From Trichaptum fuscoviolaceum (taxonomy: Eukaryota > Basidiomycota > Agaricomycetes > Hymenochaetales > Trichaptaceae): a DNA stretch of 64,000 nucleotides. The DNA lies in contig CAJSYZ010000004.1 of assembly GCA_910574455.1 (NCBI GenBank), forward strand, positions 5,571,666 through 5,635,665. The letters are read 5' to 3'. A model generated the notes under the pieces. The model was not told where the DNA came from and made no database searches. It worked only from the letters and a program-made list of their open reading frames with translations. Positions 40,754 to 52,649 of this stretch are shown piece after piece; the stretch's first letter is position 1; each line of letters opens with the position of its first letter. The translations under genes and the position numbers were made by a program.

Positions 40754-42075
40754 AGGCTGGCTAGTTTGCACAAGAGCTTGCTAAGCAAGCCCGCATGGCG
40801 GCAAGGCTTCGCAAATTAGAAGCTTGCCTTTTGCGGAAAAGAAGCTCCAAATTGGGATCCTCCTTTGGGGAACTCCGAACTGTCAAAATCGCGTGTAGTG
40901 TCATAATATACCACAACAACGCGTTTACGCCCATTGCAGCCCCCATTCCCTTGTCCTCGCATCCCCACAGTACTTTGCTCACCACCTTCAAGCTCGTCCT
41001 TGTGCATTGTGCTATGATGATCAAGGTATGTGGTCTCTTTTACTAAGATATTAATCTTTCTAATGGAATATATATACAGGAAACTATGCAAACACAACAT
41101 TGTAAGAGTGCCAGCAGGTGATACTATTGACCTCGAAGCAGAGAAGGCTGAAGGCAGATGGCGGCGACGGGGCGTGACACGGAAGCGGAGGAAGAAGGGC
41201 GAGCCGGAGGCAGAGGAATCTGTTGATGAAAGTGGGTAGGCAAGGACTGGTGGTGCTGGGACGGACGGCGAAGGCGGCCAAGAGGCGGAATCAGACAACG
41301 AGTGGGATTGGGGACCAAAGGCGCAGTCGGGGACGTGCATACTAATGCGAGAATGCTAAGTGACATTTTGTCTGATGCTTGTGCTTTTTGTCTTGATTGT
41401 TTTACTTACACTAACAGGCGAAGGAGTTTACTGTAAAACAAGTCATTGTAATGTGTGTAAATCATCCTTAATATTGTTGAGGCAATTATTTGTGCAACAA
41501 GTATTCCAACCGTCTAGAGTTGGAGCAGAATGAAGCTATCTGTGAGGCTCACGATGCTATTCAGGAACTCCAGTCGCAGCTCGAGCAAACGCAGAGTTTA
41601 CATCAGGCACCGTCCAGGCATACAAGAAAGAACGGGAAGAACTTATAAATTCAACAATTTGAACGTGGTGCAATGGCGTCTGTAGCCGAGAGTCAATGAA
41701 TGGGTGAGCACTCAGACATCCTGAACTTGAAAGGGGACTCGAAAAGAGATACAGAGCTCGTTCGAGGCATACTGGCATGTGATGAGGATTGATGCAGCCA
41801 TCATTGCGTGAGGAAGCTTCTGGATGTTAACACCACTATAGTATACTGTGTTGTAGGATATGCACAATTACATACACTATTTTGCATTGAGATCAATGCA
41901 GAGTGCACTGTTTAAGGGGGTATTTCAAGTTGGGCTTGCGGGCATCAACAGAAACCGATGAGCTCACTCGCCGTGCCAGGCAAATCCCCCTTCTTGATAT
42001 GGCATACTTCTAATTTGCGAAGCCTGCTGTCATGCAGGGTCTGCTTAGCAAGCTCTTGTGCAAGCTAGCAGGCCT
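40754..42075. mobile_element. 1.3-kb TIR element with 7-bp TSD (TTATTGG)
   Basis: The ends 40754-40820 and 42010-42075 are inverted repeats of about 65 bases with several mismatches. They share TTGCACAAGAGCTTGCTAAGCA and GGCTTCGCAAATTAGAAG. TTATTGG flanks both sides (40747-40753, 42076-42082); an eighth base differs, so the original duplication may have been 8 bp as in hAT elements. The interior has short unrelated frames, including a coiled-coil-like stretch (EQNEAICEAHDAIQELQSQL, about 41520-41590), but no transposase. Confidence 0.8.
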
Positions 42076-42082
42076 TTATTGG

Positions 42083-42830
42083 ATGGAGACGGGCAGACAT
42101 GTGCAGATGACGGAAGTCATAGGAAGACAATTTCGGTTTCCCACCTTCAATTATTTGAAACTCCGATCGGAACTTTCTGAACTTGATGTCGAAGTTGTCG
42201 TCTTACGCTTTTTTTCCCTCAGTTTCGCAACTCGCTCACCTGCCCTTTCTCGTAATGAGCATTGATGAGTCCCGAAGAAGCTCCTGAAAGCGTAAACTGA
42301 AGGCAATGAACGATGATCTCAAATACTCCGGGCAGGGTATACAGTTCAAAGGTGATGTCGTCGATCATTTGAATTGAAGCGTTTGATGTCATTTCTTACG
42401 GAGTATCGGTTATACCTGAACAGACAACAACTTACATGTAAATGTCAAGTACAAATAGTCATCTCGATATATCGTTATGCTTCGCTAATGGCAACCTGCA
42501 TGATCTTCGTCGCTCCACTGCTTCTTTCCTCACGAGTGAAACTAAATATAGAATAGCGTCCGCTCCTCTCGGTCTCTGCTATCGAGCACATTACGAGTGT
42601 GCAGCTTCCAAGCTTAGCCCAGGTCTGGCTGCGCCTTATTTAGTGAAAGAATCCCGCACTGTCCGACGTTTCCTCCACCGTTTCTCGTGAGTTTTACCTT
42701 CCTTACCTCAAGAGTCGACCAATAGTTGACATATTGGACAGTCAGCTGGTGAAACGTGTGCTGAGATGAATGGCTTTCCCTCCGACTCGGATAGTAGGCT
42801 ACAGCCTGTAATCGAACGAATACCGCTAGA
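42083..42830. other. No gene recognised
   Basis: Intergenic stretch between the TIR element and the O-methyltransferase promoter. Confidence 0.45.
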
Positions 42831-42831
42831 A

Positions 42832-42837
42832 TATAAA
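42832..42837 (+). promoter_or_regulatory. TATA box of the O-methyltransferase gene
   Basis: TATAAA lies 99 bases upstream of the ATG at 42936, a usual distance for a fungal gene with a short leader. There is no competing TATA element nearby. Confidence 0.45.
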
Positions 42838-42935
42838 TGGACGACCATCAATCTCTACTCATCCCCCTACCGCCCAAGATATCCCATCTGACGACCCTAC
42901 CGCCACCCCTTGAACTGTCGTAAACTTGCCCAGAA

Positions 42936-45139
42936 ATGACTTCACCTACCCCCTCTACAGCTGCTAAGGACCCCGCTCATCTCCTTGACCTCGTCGCCGC
43001 TATCCAGACCTCCGTCCAGGATGTCATCAGCGAGTACCAGGCTGTCGGAGCTGTTGTCCAGCCGCTGGATGGCCCAACAGCGTATGCCAGCGGTGGACCA
43101 TTTGATACACCCGAGAAAATGTCGCCGAAGTACCTGCACGCCGTCCACCTCATAGAGGCAGCCTGCGAGCAGCTTTGCGCCACCGTGGTGAGCCCGGCGC
43201 TCTCGCTTGTCAATGTACGTCGATCCACGCCGATCATTGCTCCGCGTCGCCCTGACCTGAGATCGCTTTGCATTATCTCCTCGATCTGATCTGATCTGAT
43301 CTTCTATCTCTACCCTGGTCCGCCTTACCCAACTCCAGAAAGGATTCGCGGTGAGTCTGATTCCTTGAAGAGGACGTGGCGTTCTTTGGGCGCGGGCGAC
43401 TGTCTCCGCTTGGGCTCCGTTTTAACTCAGACCTTCGATTTACAGTTTCACGATTCGGCTTGCCTTCAGTTTGTCGTCTGGATGAAGATACCAGATATCC
43501 TAGGAGAGAAACCAGACGGCGTTCCTGTTGATGATGTCGCAGCGAAGATTGGCGTGGAGAAGGACAAGGTTGCGAGAATCCTTAGGTTCCTGTCCACGAA
43601 GCATATTTTCACGGAAGGCAAGTAATAACCTCCATTCCCGTTTGTCTGAAACTTACAGCGTATCTACTCAACCCAGTGAATCCAAACGTATTTGCGAATA
43701 ACAGACTCAGTATACAGTTACTATCGGGAAATTCGTGCTACGACTTCTTGAAGCTCATGTATGTTTCGACAATTGTGTCTATAGCTCTTATACTGAGACT
43801 TTCTTGCACCCATAGCACTTTCGACTGCTTCAAGCCAGCATCGATGCTGTACGAGACTTACGCGGAAAAGTCCATCTCTGAGTCTGCTCCACAGACAGCG
43901 TATGAGCGGTGTTTTGGCGCACCGATGTTCACGGACCTTCACACAGTAAGTGTCGTTGAACGCCTTTGTTATCCGGGGCTCGAACTTCGCAAGCTGACTC
44001 TATCTCAGCCCGAACACAAGGAAACCGCTTTGGTACGTCCCAATGTGCGCTGCACATCTAGTCAACCCTCACTGAGGCAACTTGCAGCGCTTCAATAAGG
44101 CCATGGTGGGCTGGGGAGACATCACGGGAAGGAATATGTTCGCGAAAGGCTAGTGGAACTTCTTTCGCGCGTCTCTGTTGATGACAGGCCGTACGTACTC
44201 ATGAAGTTTGAGTAGTATACCCATGGGCATCTCTCCCGAATGCGATTAGCGGAAAGATCACGCTTTGCGACGTCGGTGGCGGAACTGGCCATGCGCTGCT
44301 TGCGGTCCTGAGAGAATTCAAAGATATACCGTATAAGGCCGTGGTGCAGGACATGCCGAACATGATTGAGCAAGGGAAGAAGGTGCGGGGGTCCATGTTG
44401 CACTTCTTCAGTTAATTTGCTAATTGTGTCTTAACACAGCATTGGGAAAAGGAGCTGCCAGTCGCGCTTGAAGGCGGCAGAGTCGAGTTTGTGCCAATCG
44501 ACTTCTTCAAGGATGTACCGGTTTCCGGATGTGACGTATACAACGTACGTATCCCCTACGCTCTTTTGTAATGTGAACTAAGAGCTGACATATACGCATT
44601 ATTTGTAATAGATTCGCCACGTTCTGTAAGTAAAACTTGTGCGGAGTGGAGGATATACCTGAGCAAATAACTGACCCCCGGCGATTAGACATAACTGGTC
44701 AGATACAGACTGTCTTAAGATCCTCACGAATACGGTCGCTGCCATGAAGACCATTCCAGAGAAGAAGGACACTGTCCGGCTTTTGATGAGTATGTTCGAA
44801 GTATTGCTTTAATTATGAGTTGGATATGCTAATGCACACCCCCCGACAGACGACATCGCGTTCCAATCGCAAGCACAGCCTGAAGGACAATATCAGCCTG
44901 CTGACCTCGGGAAGTCTCGCGTCCTCGCCTTGGACGTGAATATGCTGGTCCTCCTAGGCGAAGCCAAAGAACGTACGGTCGAAGATTACGTGCAGCTCGG
45001 GTACGTATATGACTCTATACCTTGCTGAAAATTACACTTATAATGGGTGATGCATAGATCGTCTGTTGGGTTGAAATTGCTGAACATTTACAATACCGGA
45101 CCTACGCATGAGGCGATATTGGAGTTCGGTCTTGCCTAA
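42936..45139 (+). CDS. SAM-dependent O-methyltransferase (plant COMT type), multi-exon
   Basis: The start is the ATG at 42936 and the stop the TAA at 45137-45139. Exon 1 (to about 43214) is a leader and dimerisation helix with HLLDLVAAIQTSVQDVISEY. The winged-helix part has FVVWMKIPDILGEKPDGVPV and KDKVARILRFLSTKHIF. The SAM site is TLCDVGGGTGHALL (about 44266), the acidic switch is RVEFVPIDFFKDVP, and the substrate/catalytic region has HNWSDTDCLKILTN. The C-terminus is VGLKLLNIYNTGPTHEAIL. The order is that of fungal COMT-like enzymes that methylate hydroxyls of small aromatic compounds. About ten introns interrupt it. At about 44150-44215 the join between FAKG and YPWASLPNAISG needs a GC donor or is damaged. 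Otherwise the gene looks functional. No other biosynthetic gene is adjacent, so the substrate is unknown. Confidence 0.85.
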
Positions 45140-45659
45140 CCCGAGCGAGAAACATGTCCCTTGGGAGCTAATGAGCTTCACGAGCTAGTCAGCTGCTGGA
45201 GATAAATCTATTTTCTATTAAACCTGTGATTATGATGAATGCAATGGATTCCTATGAAATATGAGCATGCGCGTTCGCCGTTCGGTCGGCGATTTAAAAT
45301 GAGTTCAACTTGAAGAAGAACGCGTGTGCCTAAATATGGACACATATCCATCCTTTCTTTCACTTATAACACTTGCACTGTTCCGGTGCTGGAAAAGCAC
45401 GAAATCAGCACTGCCATCCGGAAATGAATAGCAGGTTAAGTTTTAGGCATGGCTTCCACTTCGATGCCTCGTGCATACCTGGCTATGGTAGTGACCTAGG
45501 AGAGTGGAGGGAGCGCACAGCGCTGGCTCGAAACCCCCTGTTACTACGTGCGCGGACTAATACACGTGTAAGTACCGACCTTTGCTTTACACTCTCTTCG
45601 AACTCGACGCACTGAATACTTTTCTATACCTTATTATTGCTTGAGCGAGCTGGAGCGTC
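45140..45659. other. Intergenic region; nothing recognised
   Basis: Spans the 3' side of the O-methyltransferase and the 5' side of the following gene; no clear promoter motif. Confidence 0.4.
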
Positions 45660-47594
45660 ATGACCGAAAGAATGGAAAGACAGGACAGCACTGCTTCTAG
45701 GCGAAGCTGGATATCAATGCAAAATCACATCCGAGCCTCGATGGTTCCCTCGCCTCGAAGACCTTCCATAACGACCATTCCAAACCCGCTGAGCACACCT
45801 GTTCAATATCCTCCAGATCCGAACTATCCTGGGTCATATCCTTACAAACCGGACAGCCAGGGGTACGGTGTACATACGCAAACAGGCTACACTAATCCAC
45901 CACACGATGGAGGTACCTATTACGATCCTCAACGTGAAGACTACGTCGAACGTGATACAATAGATCCAGAACAAACACATTACGACGATGGCGTTAGCGT
46001 TAGCGATGAAGAACACAGGGATTTTGACGGCCGAGATACAGACATCACCGACATGGAGGAGGTCCAGGCAGAGGCTGGTCAGAGACCGTTTACATATGAT
46101 CAAGAAGACGAGCTGGACTTGTCGAACCGGATCCCTCAATCAAACCGTTGGGAGAAAAAACGTCGCTTCATGGGCGGGTTCAAATTCTTGAAGCGAATAC
46201 CGAAGCTCATTGGCCGCAAGAAGGTCTCTCAGCTACCACCCAACCAACGACAATCGCTCTTCAACGAACCGAAAGTACCGCCCTCTCATGCGCACCCTGA
46301 GACTCCACGTATTCGTGTAACACAATTCTCCAACGATAATGGCTCGCACGGCTCGTTGAAGCGCGCGACGACACGAACGGATACGGTACTCGTTCCTCCT
46401 CCTTCAGCAACTGAAATCGACTTTGGGAGGGCTAGTCATGATGCTCGAAGTCATTATCTATCGTCCCAAGTCGGTCGATCAGGTAGCCACCACTCTCATC
46501 AGTCGAATAACAGCATCAGAACTCGTACTTTGTCAACATCTATGAGGAGCCCTGGAGGCGATATACAGCATCGCACATCTCACAGCAATATTTCCCATCA
46601 CCCTTCCTCGCACTCCAGCGATATACCTTCCAGCTTTCAGCCACCACACAACCCGCCTCCCAGCATCGTGAAACGTCACTCCAGCTCTTCGACTAATGCG
46701 TCAGTCATCACTTCTCCCCAGATGCACCTCGTACAGATTGCGCACGCCCTGCGCGACTTCCACCACATGCCGTGGCACGACCCGCACCACACCACATCCG
46801 TCTACGTGCCCGAGATCTGTTCTGGCCGCTCGAAACATCGCGTCCACACTGTGAAACACTCAGATAAGGTTCGGATGGTGGATGCTATCGAGAAGGAAAG
46901 CAATTCGTGGTACCGTCCATCGGACGAGCAGAGGAAGAAGCTACAGGAGAAGGGAAAGTGGCCTCCACCGTATGCACGCAGGCAGGCGCAGGAGCCATCA
47001 CGGGTAGCAGCGGCAGGTGGATCCGCGCGTGCACCTGCAACTACGAACCCGCAGCCTCCCATGCCTCCCATGTCTACCTATCAACAAACACCAACCTATC
47101 TAACGAGGCAGCCTTCCCAACCGAACGCGGTGCCTCGCGCTCCAGAAGGCATGGTTCCAATGCAGCAACTCTGGCTCGTCAATGGCTTCGGACAACCCTG
47201 CTTTGGTCCCGTATGGAGTATGCAGCCGAGCTACACGACTGTTAGCACGAACATGTCGGGGACTAGTGCAAACAGCTTTGCGCGCCCAGCAGCTGCAGTC
47301 GGGCAGCCAGTCCAAGCCGCAGTCCAAGCTCCTTCTCGACCGCCAAGCGCCTCAGGTCGGACCACCATACGCCCCAGCAATAGCTTGAGCGGAGGCTCTG
47401 TGCGTGGACCACCTCAGCAGGCGCCGTATATGTTTGCTGGTATGGGTGGGATGCAGTCACCTCCGACATACTATCCACAGATGTCCCCAATTCCGTATTC
47501 TCCGGTAGTGCCGCTTCCACCGACTGGTGTTCCTGCTGGTTTCATGCCGACTATGCCCCAACCAGCTCCAGCAAATGTGCAAACTCCCACTTGA
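45660..47594 (+). CDS. Intrinsically disordered hypothetical protein, 644 aa
   Basis: A single uninterrupted frame from the ATG at 45660. It is Ser/Pro/Gln/His-rich throughout. A basic patch lies near residues 160-185 (KKRRFMGGFKFLKRIPKLIGR), resembling a membrane-associating or nuclear signal. A conserved-looking block lies near 355-440 with ALRDFHHMPWHDPHHTTSVY, VYVPEICSGRSKHR and WYRPSDEQRKKLQEKGKWPP. The C-terminal 200 residues are Pro/Met/Gln/Thr-rich. No catalytic domain is visible. Similar architectures occur in basidiomycete-specific proteins of unknown role. The long open frame and absence of shadows of similar quality support a real gene. It converges with Kap123. Confidence 0.75.
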   Translation: MTERMERQDSTASRRSWISMQNHIRASMVPSPRRPSITTIPNPLSTPVQYPPDPNYPGSYPYKPDSQGYGVHTQTGYTNPPHDGGTYYDPQREDYVERDTIDPEQTHYDDGVSVSDEEHRDFDGRDTDITDMEEVQAEAGQRPFTYDQEDELDLSNRIPQSNRWEKKRRFMGGFKFLKRIPKLIGRKKVSQLPPNQRQSLFNEPKVPPSHAHPETPRIRVTQFSNDNGSHGSLKRATTRTDTVLVPPPSATEIDFGRASHDARSHYLSSQVGRSGSHHSHQSNNSIRTRTLSTSMRSPGGDIQHRTSHSNISHHPSSHSSDIPSSFQPPHNPPPSIVKRHSSSSTNASVITSPQMHLVQIAHALRDFHHMPWHDPHHTTSVYVPEICSGRSKHRVHTVKHSDKVRMVDAIEKESNSWYRPSDEQRKKLQEKGKWPPPYARRQAQEPSRVAAAGGSARAPATTNPQPPMPPMSTYQQTPTYLTRQPSQPNAVPRAPEGMVPMQQLWLVNGFGQPCFGPVWSMQPSYTTVSTNMSGTSANSFARPAAAVGQPVQAAVQAPSRPPSASGRTTIRPSNSLSGGSVRGPPQQAPYMFAGMGGMQSPPTYYPQMSPIPYSPVVPLPPTGVPAGFMPTMPQPAPANVQTPT

Positions 47595-48275
47595 ATTACT
47601 GCTATATCAACATGTTATCGTAACTTAACACAATCTATATTACGCCTTTGCAATCTCAATCTGTATGTTGTTAGACTGGAAACAGTTGTGAATCTAACGC
47701 GCAGGAATTAGATAAATATAACAATGTATTGCGACAATATATTTATGTAGCTTTCTATGTTATTGAAGTGTTCATTGGGGGAACAAGATAAAAATCTAAC
47801 AGTGATCTGAGGTGACCGTAATAAACCGGTTTAAACTTACTGCTAGACATAGCAGCACCATCAAACGCCTTCGTGGCGCTTGAATCTTCATCGGTCCACC
47901 ATGTGCTTTGACTACGCTAACTCGTTTCTCCCTCATCTTGTGTGCGCGAGCCGAGGCAGACCGGATCGCATCTCCATGAGATTCAGTCTGTGCTTTGGAC
48001 GCAGTGAATTACGACGGAAACTTCAATATAGAATAGACATCCGCCGTCGGGAAGCCACAAGAACCACAACCAGCCCACTATGAAGTGACTGGTCTGCTTC
48101 TGATCGCGTCGATACAGTTCGACTGGGAATGATTATGATGTAATTATAGGAATTCTTAATTCTTATCTCCTACAAACAAATGCAAGTCTAAAATTCTTTA
48201 TCTCATATCGTGAACACCCAAGTCATTAGGAAAGAAAGTAATCGATAGCAAGTATGAAACAGTCATAATCATCAA
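47595..48275. other. Intergenic region between convergent genes
   Basis: It holds the 3' ends of the 644-aa gene (plus) and Kap123 (minus). I see A/T-rich sequence and no further gene. Confidence 0.45.
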
Positions 48276-51200
48276 TCAAGACGCAAACGGCGAAAGACCA
48301 GCAGCCTGGATCTTCGCAGGGTTCTCCGCATTCAGCGCTTGCACGAGCTGGATTAGTTCGGCCCTAACCTCATCTCCAAGTTGGTCGGGACCTGATGGGT
48401 CGAGGACGTGGGCGAAGACCGGGAGCAGCTGGTCGAGGTACGGCGCGATGACGCCTGGCACGCGGCGGAACAAATGGAAGAGTGCGCGGAACACGGGCCT
48501 GTTCTCGAGGAAGTCGTTCTTCAGCGGCAGGATCCCGACGATCACAGGAAGGACCTGGTCCAACGGGATTGCCTCGCTGTTCTTGAGGATCATACGCGAG
48601 ACGGCGCCAGCTGCGTTGTCGCGCGCGTTGAGCTTCGCGGTGGGCGCATCGGACGGGACCTCGAAGAGTGGGCGGAGTGCGGCGAGCAGGTGCAGGTATT
48701 GAGGGGAGAGATCGACTGTGCTGTGTTCGACGAGGACGCCGACGGCGAAGGCGGCGTTGCTGTGCACCTCGGGCTCATCGTCAGAAAGGGCCTGGTAGAA
48801 GAGCTCGAGGAGAGGCAGCGTTGAAGGCGAGATTGCGCCTTTCATCCCATTGATTATCTCAGCGAGCGCGCCAATAGACGACGAACGATCGCTGAGCGAG
48901 CGTTTCTTTCCCTGCAGACAAATTATTAGCCTTAAACTACAGAGAACATAGAGATGACTTACGTAGAACTTAGAGATCAAAGGGAAGAAGGTTTGGAAGG
49001 CCGGCGCAAAGTCTGCACCGAGCACAGCAGCGAGCGCCGCCACCAGATCACCGGCGGAAGAAATTAGCACCGAGTCGTATTCTGCCTGGTCCTCCAGCGG
49101 TTCATCCTCCTCATCCTGGTCCGGATCTTGCTGGCAAAGCGCCTTTTGTTCCAGGATCTGCATAGCAATGTTGCAGATCTCTTCGAGGTCTGTGATGGGA
49201 ATTAGAGGAATTCAAACTATAGGAGTATCTAGGAACTTACGGCCTTCAAGGAATGCAGGACCGACGGTTTGAAGAGTCTCGGCTAATCCGACGCAGAGGG
49301 CAGAGACGACAGACCTGAACAAAGAAAGAAGTCAGTATCGGTTGTGTAAACATAAGAATATGATCAAGATCAGAACAGAATCCATATTTAGTCTCATGAA
49401 GCATCGAAGTGAGCTGAGTTAAAGGAGCTCATCATGTAAAGTGCACGGGAAACTATAACTCACTTGTCATCCTCGGTCTCATACATGTCCAGCAGTGGCA
49501 CCAGCGCGTGCGCGATGAGGTCTTTGACGTTTTGATGGAGCGGCACAGCGATCGCTAAGCCGGGCTGCCAATCCTGCGGCTCACTCAGCTTGTAGAAGGT
49601 CTTGATGATCTCGAGGATGCTCTCCGTCGCGCTCTTCCGGATACCCTCGTAGTAGTGGGGAAGGAGGTTTATGAGCTCGAGCACGGACGGCTCAACGTAC
49701 GGCAGGAAATGTTGACCCGTCGCGGCGAAGACGGTGCCGATCGTGTCTGCGGCGATTTCCTTCTCCACGGCGATGGCTGAGTTGACCTCGAAGAGCTTGT
49801 CATCGCTGATAGATTCCGTGTCGTCGTCAACCTCGATGGTCGCGTTCGTGTTCTCGTCCTTGATCTTGATAGCAGAAGTTGCGGAGTCGCCGGTGGTGAA
49901 GAACTCAGTGAGCTCCTTATCTACTGCAAGAGAATGAGCGAGGGTGAATGTGGATTCTAAGAAATGCTCACCGGAGCCTAGGGATTCGTCCTGCTTGATG
50001 CTCTCCAGCAACGCTGGTACTACCTGACTGATGTAGGGGGCGAACTCATCTCCAAATACCCTGGCCATCACGCCAAAGAAGAGGAAGCTGCACTCCCTCA
50101 GGCGCGCGTTGCCTGTCTTGATGCCGTCGAAGGCCTGCGTCATCATATCTGCGAAGTACGGGCGGAATGCCTCTTTTCCTACCGCCTCAGCAAATGTGCC
50201 CACCGCATCCATAGCAATACCCCTCAGCTCCGTCTCCTCACCCTCGCCGGACAGGACGAGGAAGTGCTTTAGCTTGTCCATCGTCGGTGCGAAGTACGGC
50301 AGGAAGTTGCCTCGCGACGCGTGTGCAGCCGACCCGATCGCGCCGGTGACGACGGCCTTGACCTTGATCGGCGCGGTGTCGAGCAGGCCAGAGAGGCGCT
50401 CCATGAGCAGCGCGAGGTAGCCCTCAATGACGTCCTGCAGAATTTCCAGTAGAGCGTCGAGCGCTGTGCAGGCCTGGCGCTGGGTCGCTGGGTCGGCGAC
50501 GAGGGCCATGATGGCGGGGACGAGTGCGGCGTGCTTGCTGATGCACTCGTCTTCGACCCACTCGCAAAGGCAGCCGACAGCCGTGCAGGTGGCGCGGCGC
50601 ACTCCGGCATCGTGGTCTTGGAGACCCGCCTCGATTAGTGGCCAGACCTGCGGCATGAGCGGTGTCATGTACTCAGAGCAGCCCTCCACGGCAACACCGA
50701 GAGCCATCATCGCGCCGCGACGGGCATTGGGGTCTGCGCTCGACATACCCTGCTTGATGAGGCTGCTGAGTGCGGGGAAGACCTGTGCTGGGGGAAGTGA
50801 AGTGGAAAGAGTGTCGATGATGCGCAGCGCGGAACGCGACGGTGCGTCTTCATCTGCATCGTCGGGCTCGGCTTCGGTCGTGATCGGCATGAGGCCTTGG
50901 AGAATTGCTGGGGCGAGGCCAAGAGACTGGACCTTCGATTTTTTGCTGCACAATGGTTAGATGGGATATTTAGACAGACAAGTAACACTCACTATTTAAT
51001 TGTCCATGACAACGCATTGAGAGCCATGATTCGTATCTCTTCGTCAAGGTTGGCGTTGGCACCGGCACGAAGGAAGAATTCGACGAGTTGAGGTATAGCT
51101 TTGCTGAGCAAGGGTACCTCCTGCGATGTTTATCAGCACTAAAGAACTTGTAAAGTCTGAACCACGCACCAAAATCAGTAAGGTCTCAAAGACATCGAAG

Positions 51201-52117
51201 AGATGCCTCGCGCTCGGCTCGTCACCCGCCTCCGTGCACTCCTGCACCACCGCAATCATTGCCGGGAGCAACGCCTGGAAGGCCCGGATCTCATTCTTCT
51301 CCTCCGAGCTGATGTACTGCGCAATGACTCCCAGCGCGCGAACGGCAGTAACGCGAACCTCGCCGCTCTCTTGGTCTTTCAGGAGTTCCTCGAATAGCTT
51401 GAACAGGCCGGCGATGTGCTCCTGGAATCCTTCGACAATGCTCTCAAGAACGGTGTAGAGGACGAAAGTGCCGAGCTCGCGCTCGTGGACTTTGTCGGAC
51501 AAGCAGCAGTCGCTGATGAGTTTAAGCAGGCCGGGCCACTGGCCCAGTGGCATCTCGATGGACGCGATCGCAGCGATGACACGTGCAGCTGCATGGCGAA
51601 CGAGTTTTCTATAATTCATTTAGAGCTCAAAACGGCGAAGACAATGAAATGAATGGCATACGAAGGTTCACGAAGGGTGATCTTTGGGAAGTTATCCTTT
51701 ATCTGCTTCCGATCTGACTGAGGAACATTGATCCACAACTCTCCCGATTTCTGCGAGATGCGCTTCCTGCATTCGACTGCTGCAAGTTGGCGAACCTGGG
51801 TTTCACGTTAGCGGTTTGACTGGTGAGATCGAAAAGAGGACGTACGGCTTCCTCAGGAGCTTGAGCAATGATTTGAATGAGAGCAGGGATGCATTCCGGG
51901 CTTTTGTAGTACGATTTGTTGAGCTCTGCAGTCGCCTATTGATAGGTTTGTTATCTTATGAGACACAAAAGCAAACAAAAAAGCGCATACAGCTTTGAGA
52001 GCAACGGTGTTGCTCTGAGTGAGTTGAAGAAGTAAAGCGTGAAGCCCTTGCAAAGCCTGTATGCGCAAGTTAATCAATAAAGAAATGTAAACGAAAGGTG
52101 ATAGTACGCACGGCCAT
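48276..52117 (-). CDS. KAP123: Kap123/importin-4 type karyopherin (importin beta family)
   Basis: The gene reads from the ATG at 52117-52115 to the stop at 48278-48276. Introns of about 48-75 nt are visible, for example near 50943-50996, 49922-49970, 49176-49240 and 48913-48963, two of them in frame. HEAT-repeat pieces occur in order: LQGLHALLLQLTQSNTVALK, LNKSYYKSPECIPALIQIIA, VRQLAAVECRKRISQKSGEL, then RVIAAIASIEMPLGQWPGLL, EEIRIMALNALSWTIK, IIDTLSTSLPPAQVFPALSS, ALGVAVEGCSEYMTPLMPQV, an acidic loop with DENTNATIEVDDDTESISDD, and the end ENPAKIQAAGLSPFAS. The VRQLAAVECRKRI block is the N-terminal HEAT signature of importin-4/Kap123. The protein carries ribosomal proteins and histones into the nucleus. 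All exons read without a break, so this is the functional copy; a broken inverted copy lies at 56-59.3 kb. The two-codon first exon is inferred from the donor following ATGGCC. Confidence 0.9.
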
Positions 52118-52649
52118 TGCTCGTCTTAGCAATCGTGCGGGTCGTAAAGGAGAGACAAAGAGAAAGGGAGGCGAATGGCGAAGACGATGGAGGAGGGTGC
52201 AAGGGTTTTGCTGCACTTGTCCTGGCGACGCCCAAAATTTTGTCGGACTTTCAAATTGAATGAGATTAGTCAGCAACAATAACATCAGGGAAACTTCCTT
52301 CTGCTTATGGCAACTGACGCGTCCTGACGCTTCCTGAAATGGCTGGCGCGTTGCTGAAGGGTTGCTACTTCGTCTGAAAATACACTGAAGGCCTTACCTC
52401 ACTGAAATAAGGAGTGTTTCAGGATGCAAGCCATCTCTCAGTACATCAGAAAGCAAGTCAGGATTTCAGCGCTCAAGTGTTATAGGACTTAGTAGAATTT
52501 TCAACAAATTTTGTTGCGTCCAAAACAGGAAATTTGATGATGTTGGTTGAACTTGAAGGCGGACTTGTCGATGCCTCTTCCTCCTCACCATGCTGACTTA
52601 CCGCACTCACTAAACTCCTTTTGACACCCTCTGAACTGGCACAGTGAAA
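52118..52649. other. Kap123 upstream region; nothing else recognised
   Basis: It should contain the Kap123 promoter, since the gene points left. No TATA element stands out. Confidence 0.4.

Noticed and set aside
41030..41366. Overlapping Arg/Glu-rich (plus) and Pro/Ser-rich (minus) frames inside the 1.3-kb TIR element
   Set aside because: They are reverse complements of a low-complexity purine-rich tract and neither resembles a transposase.
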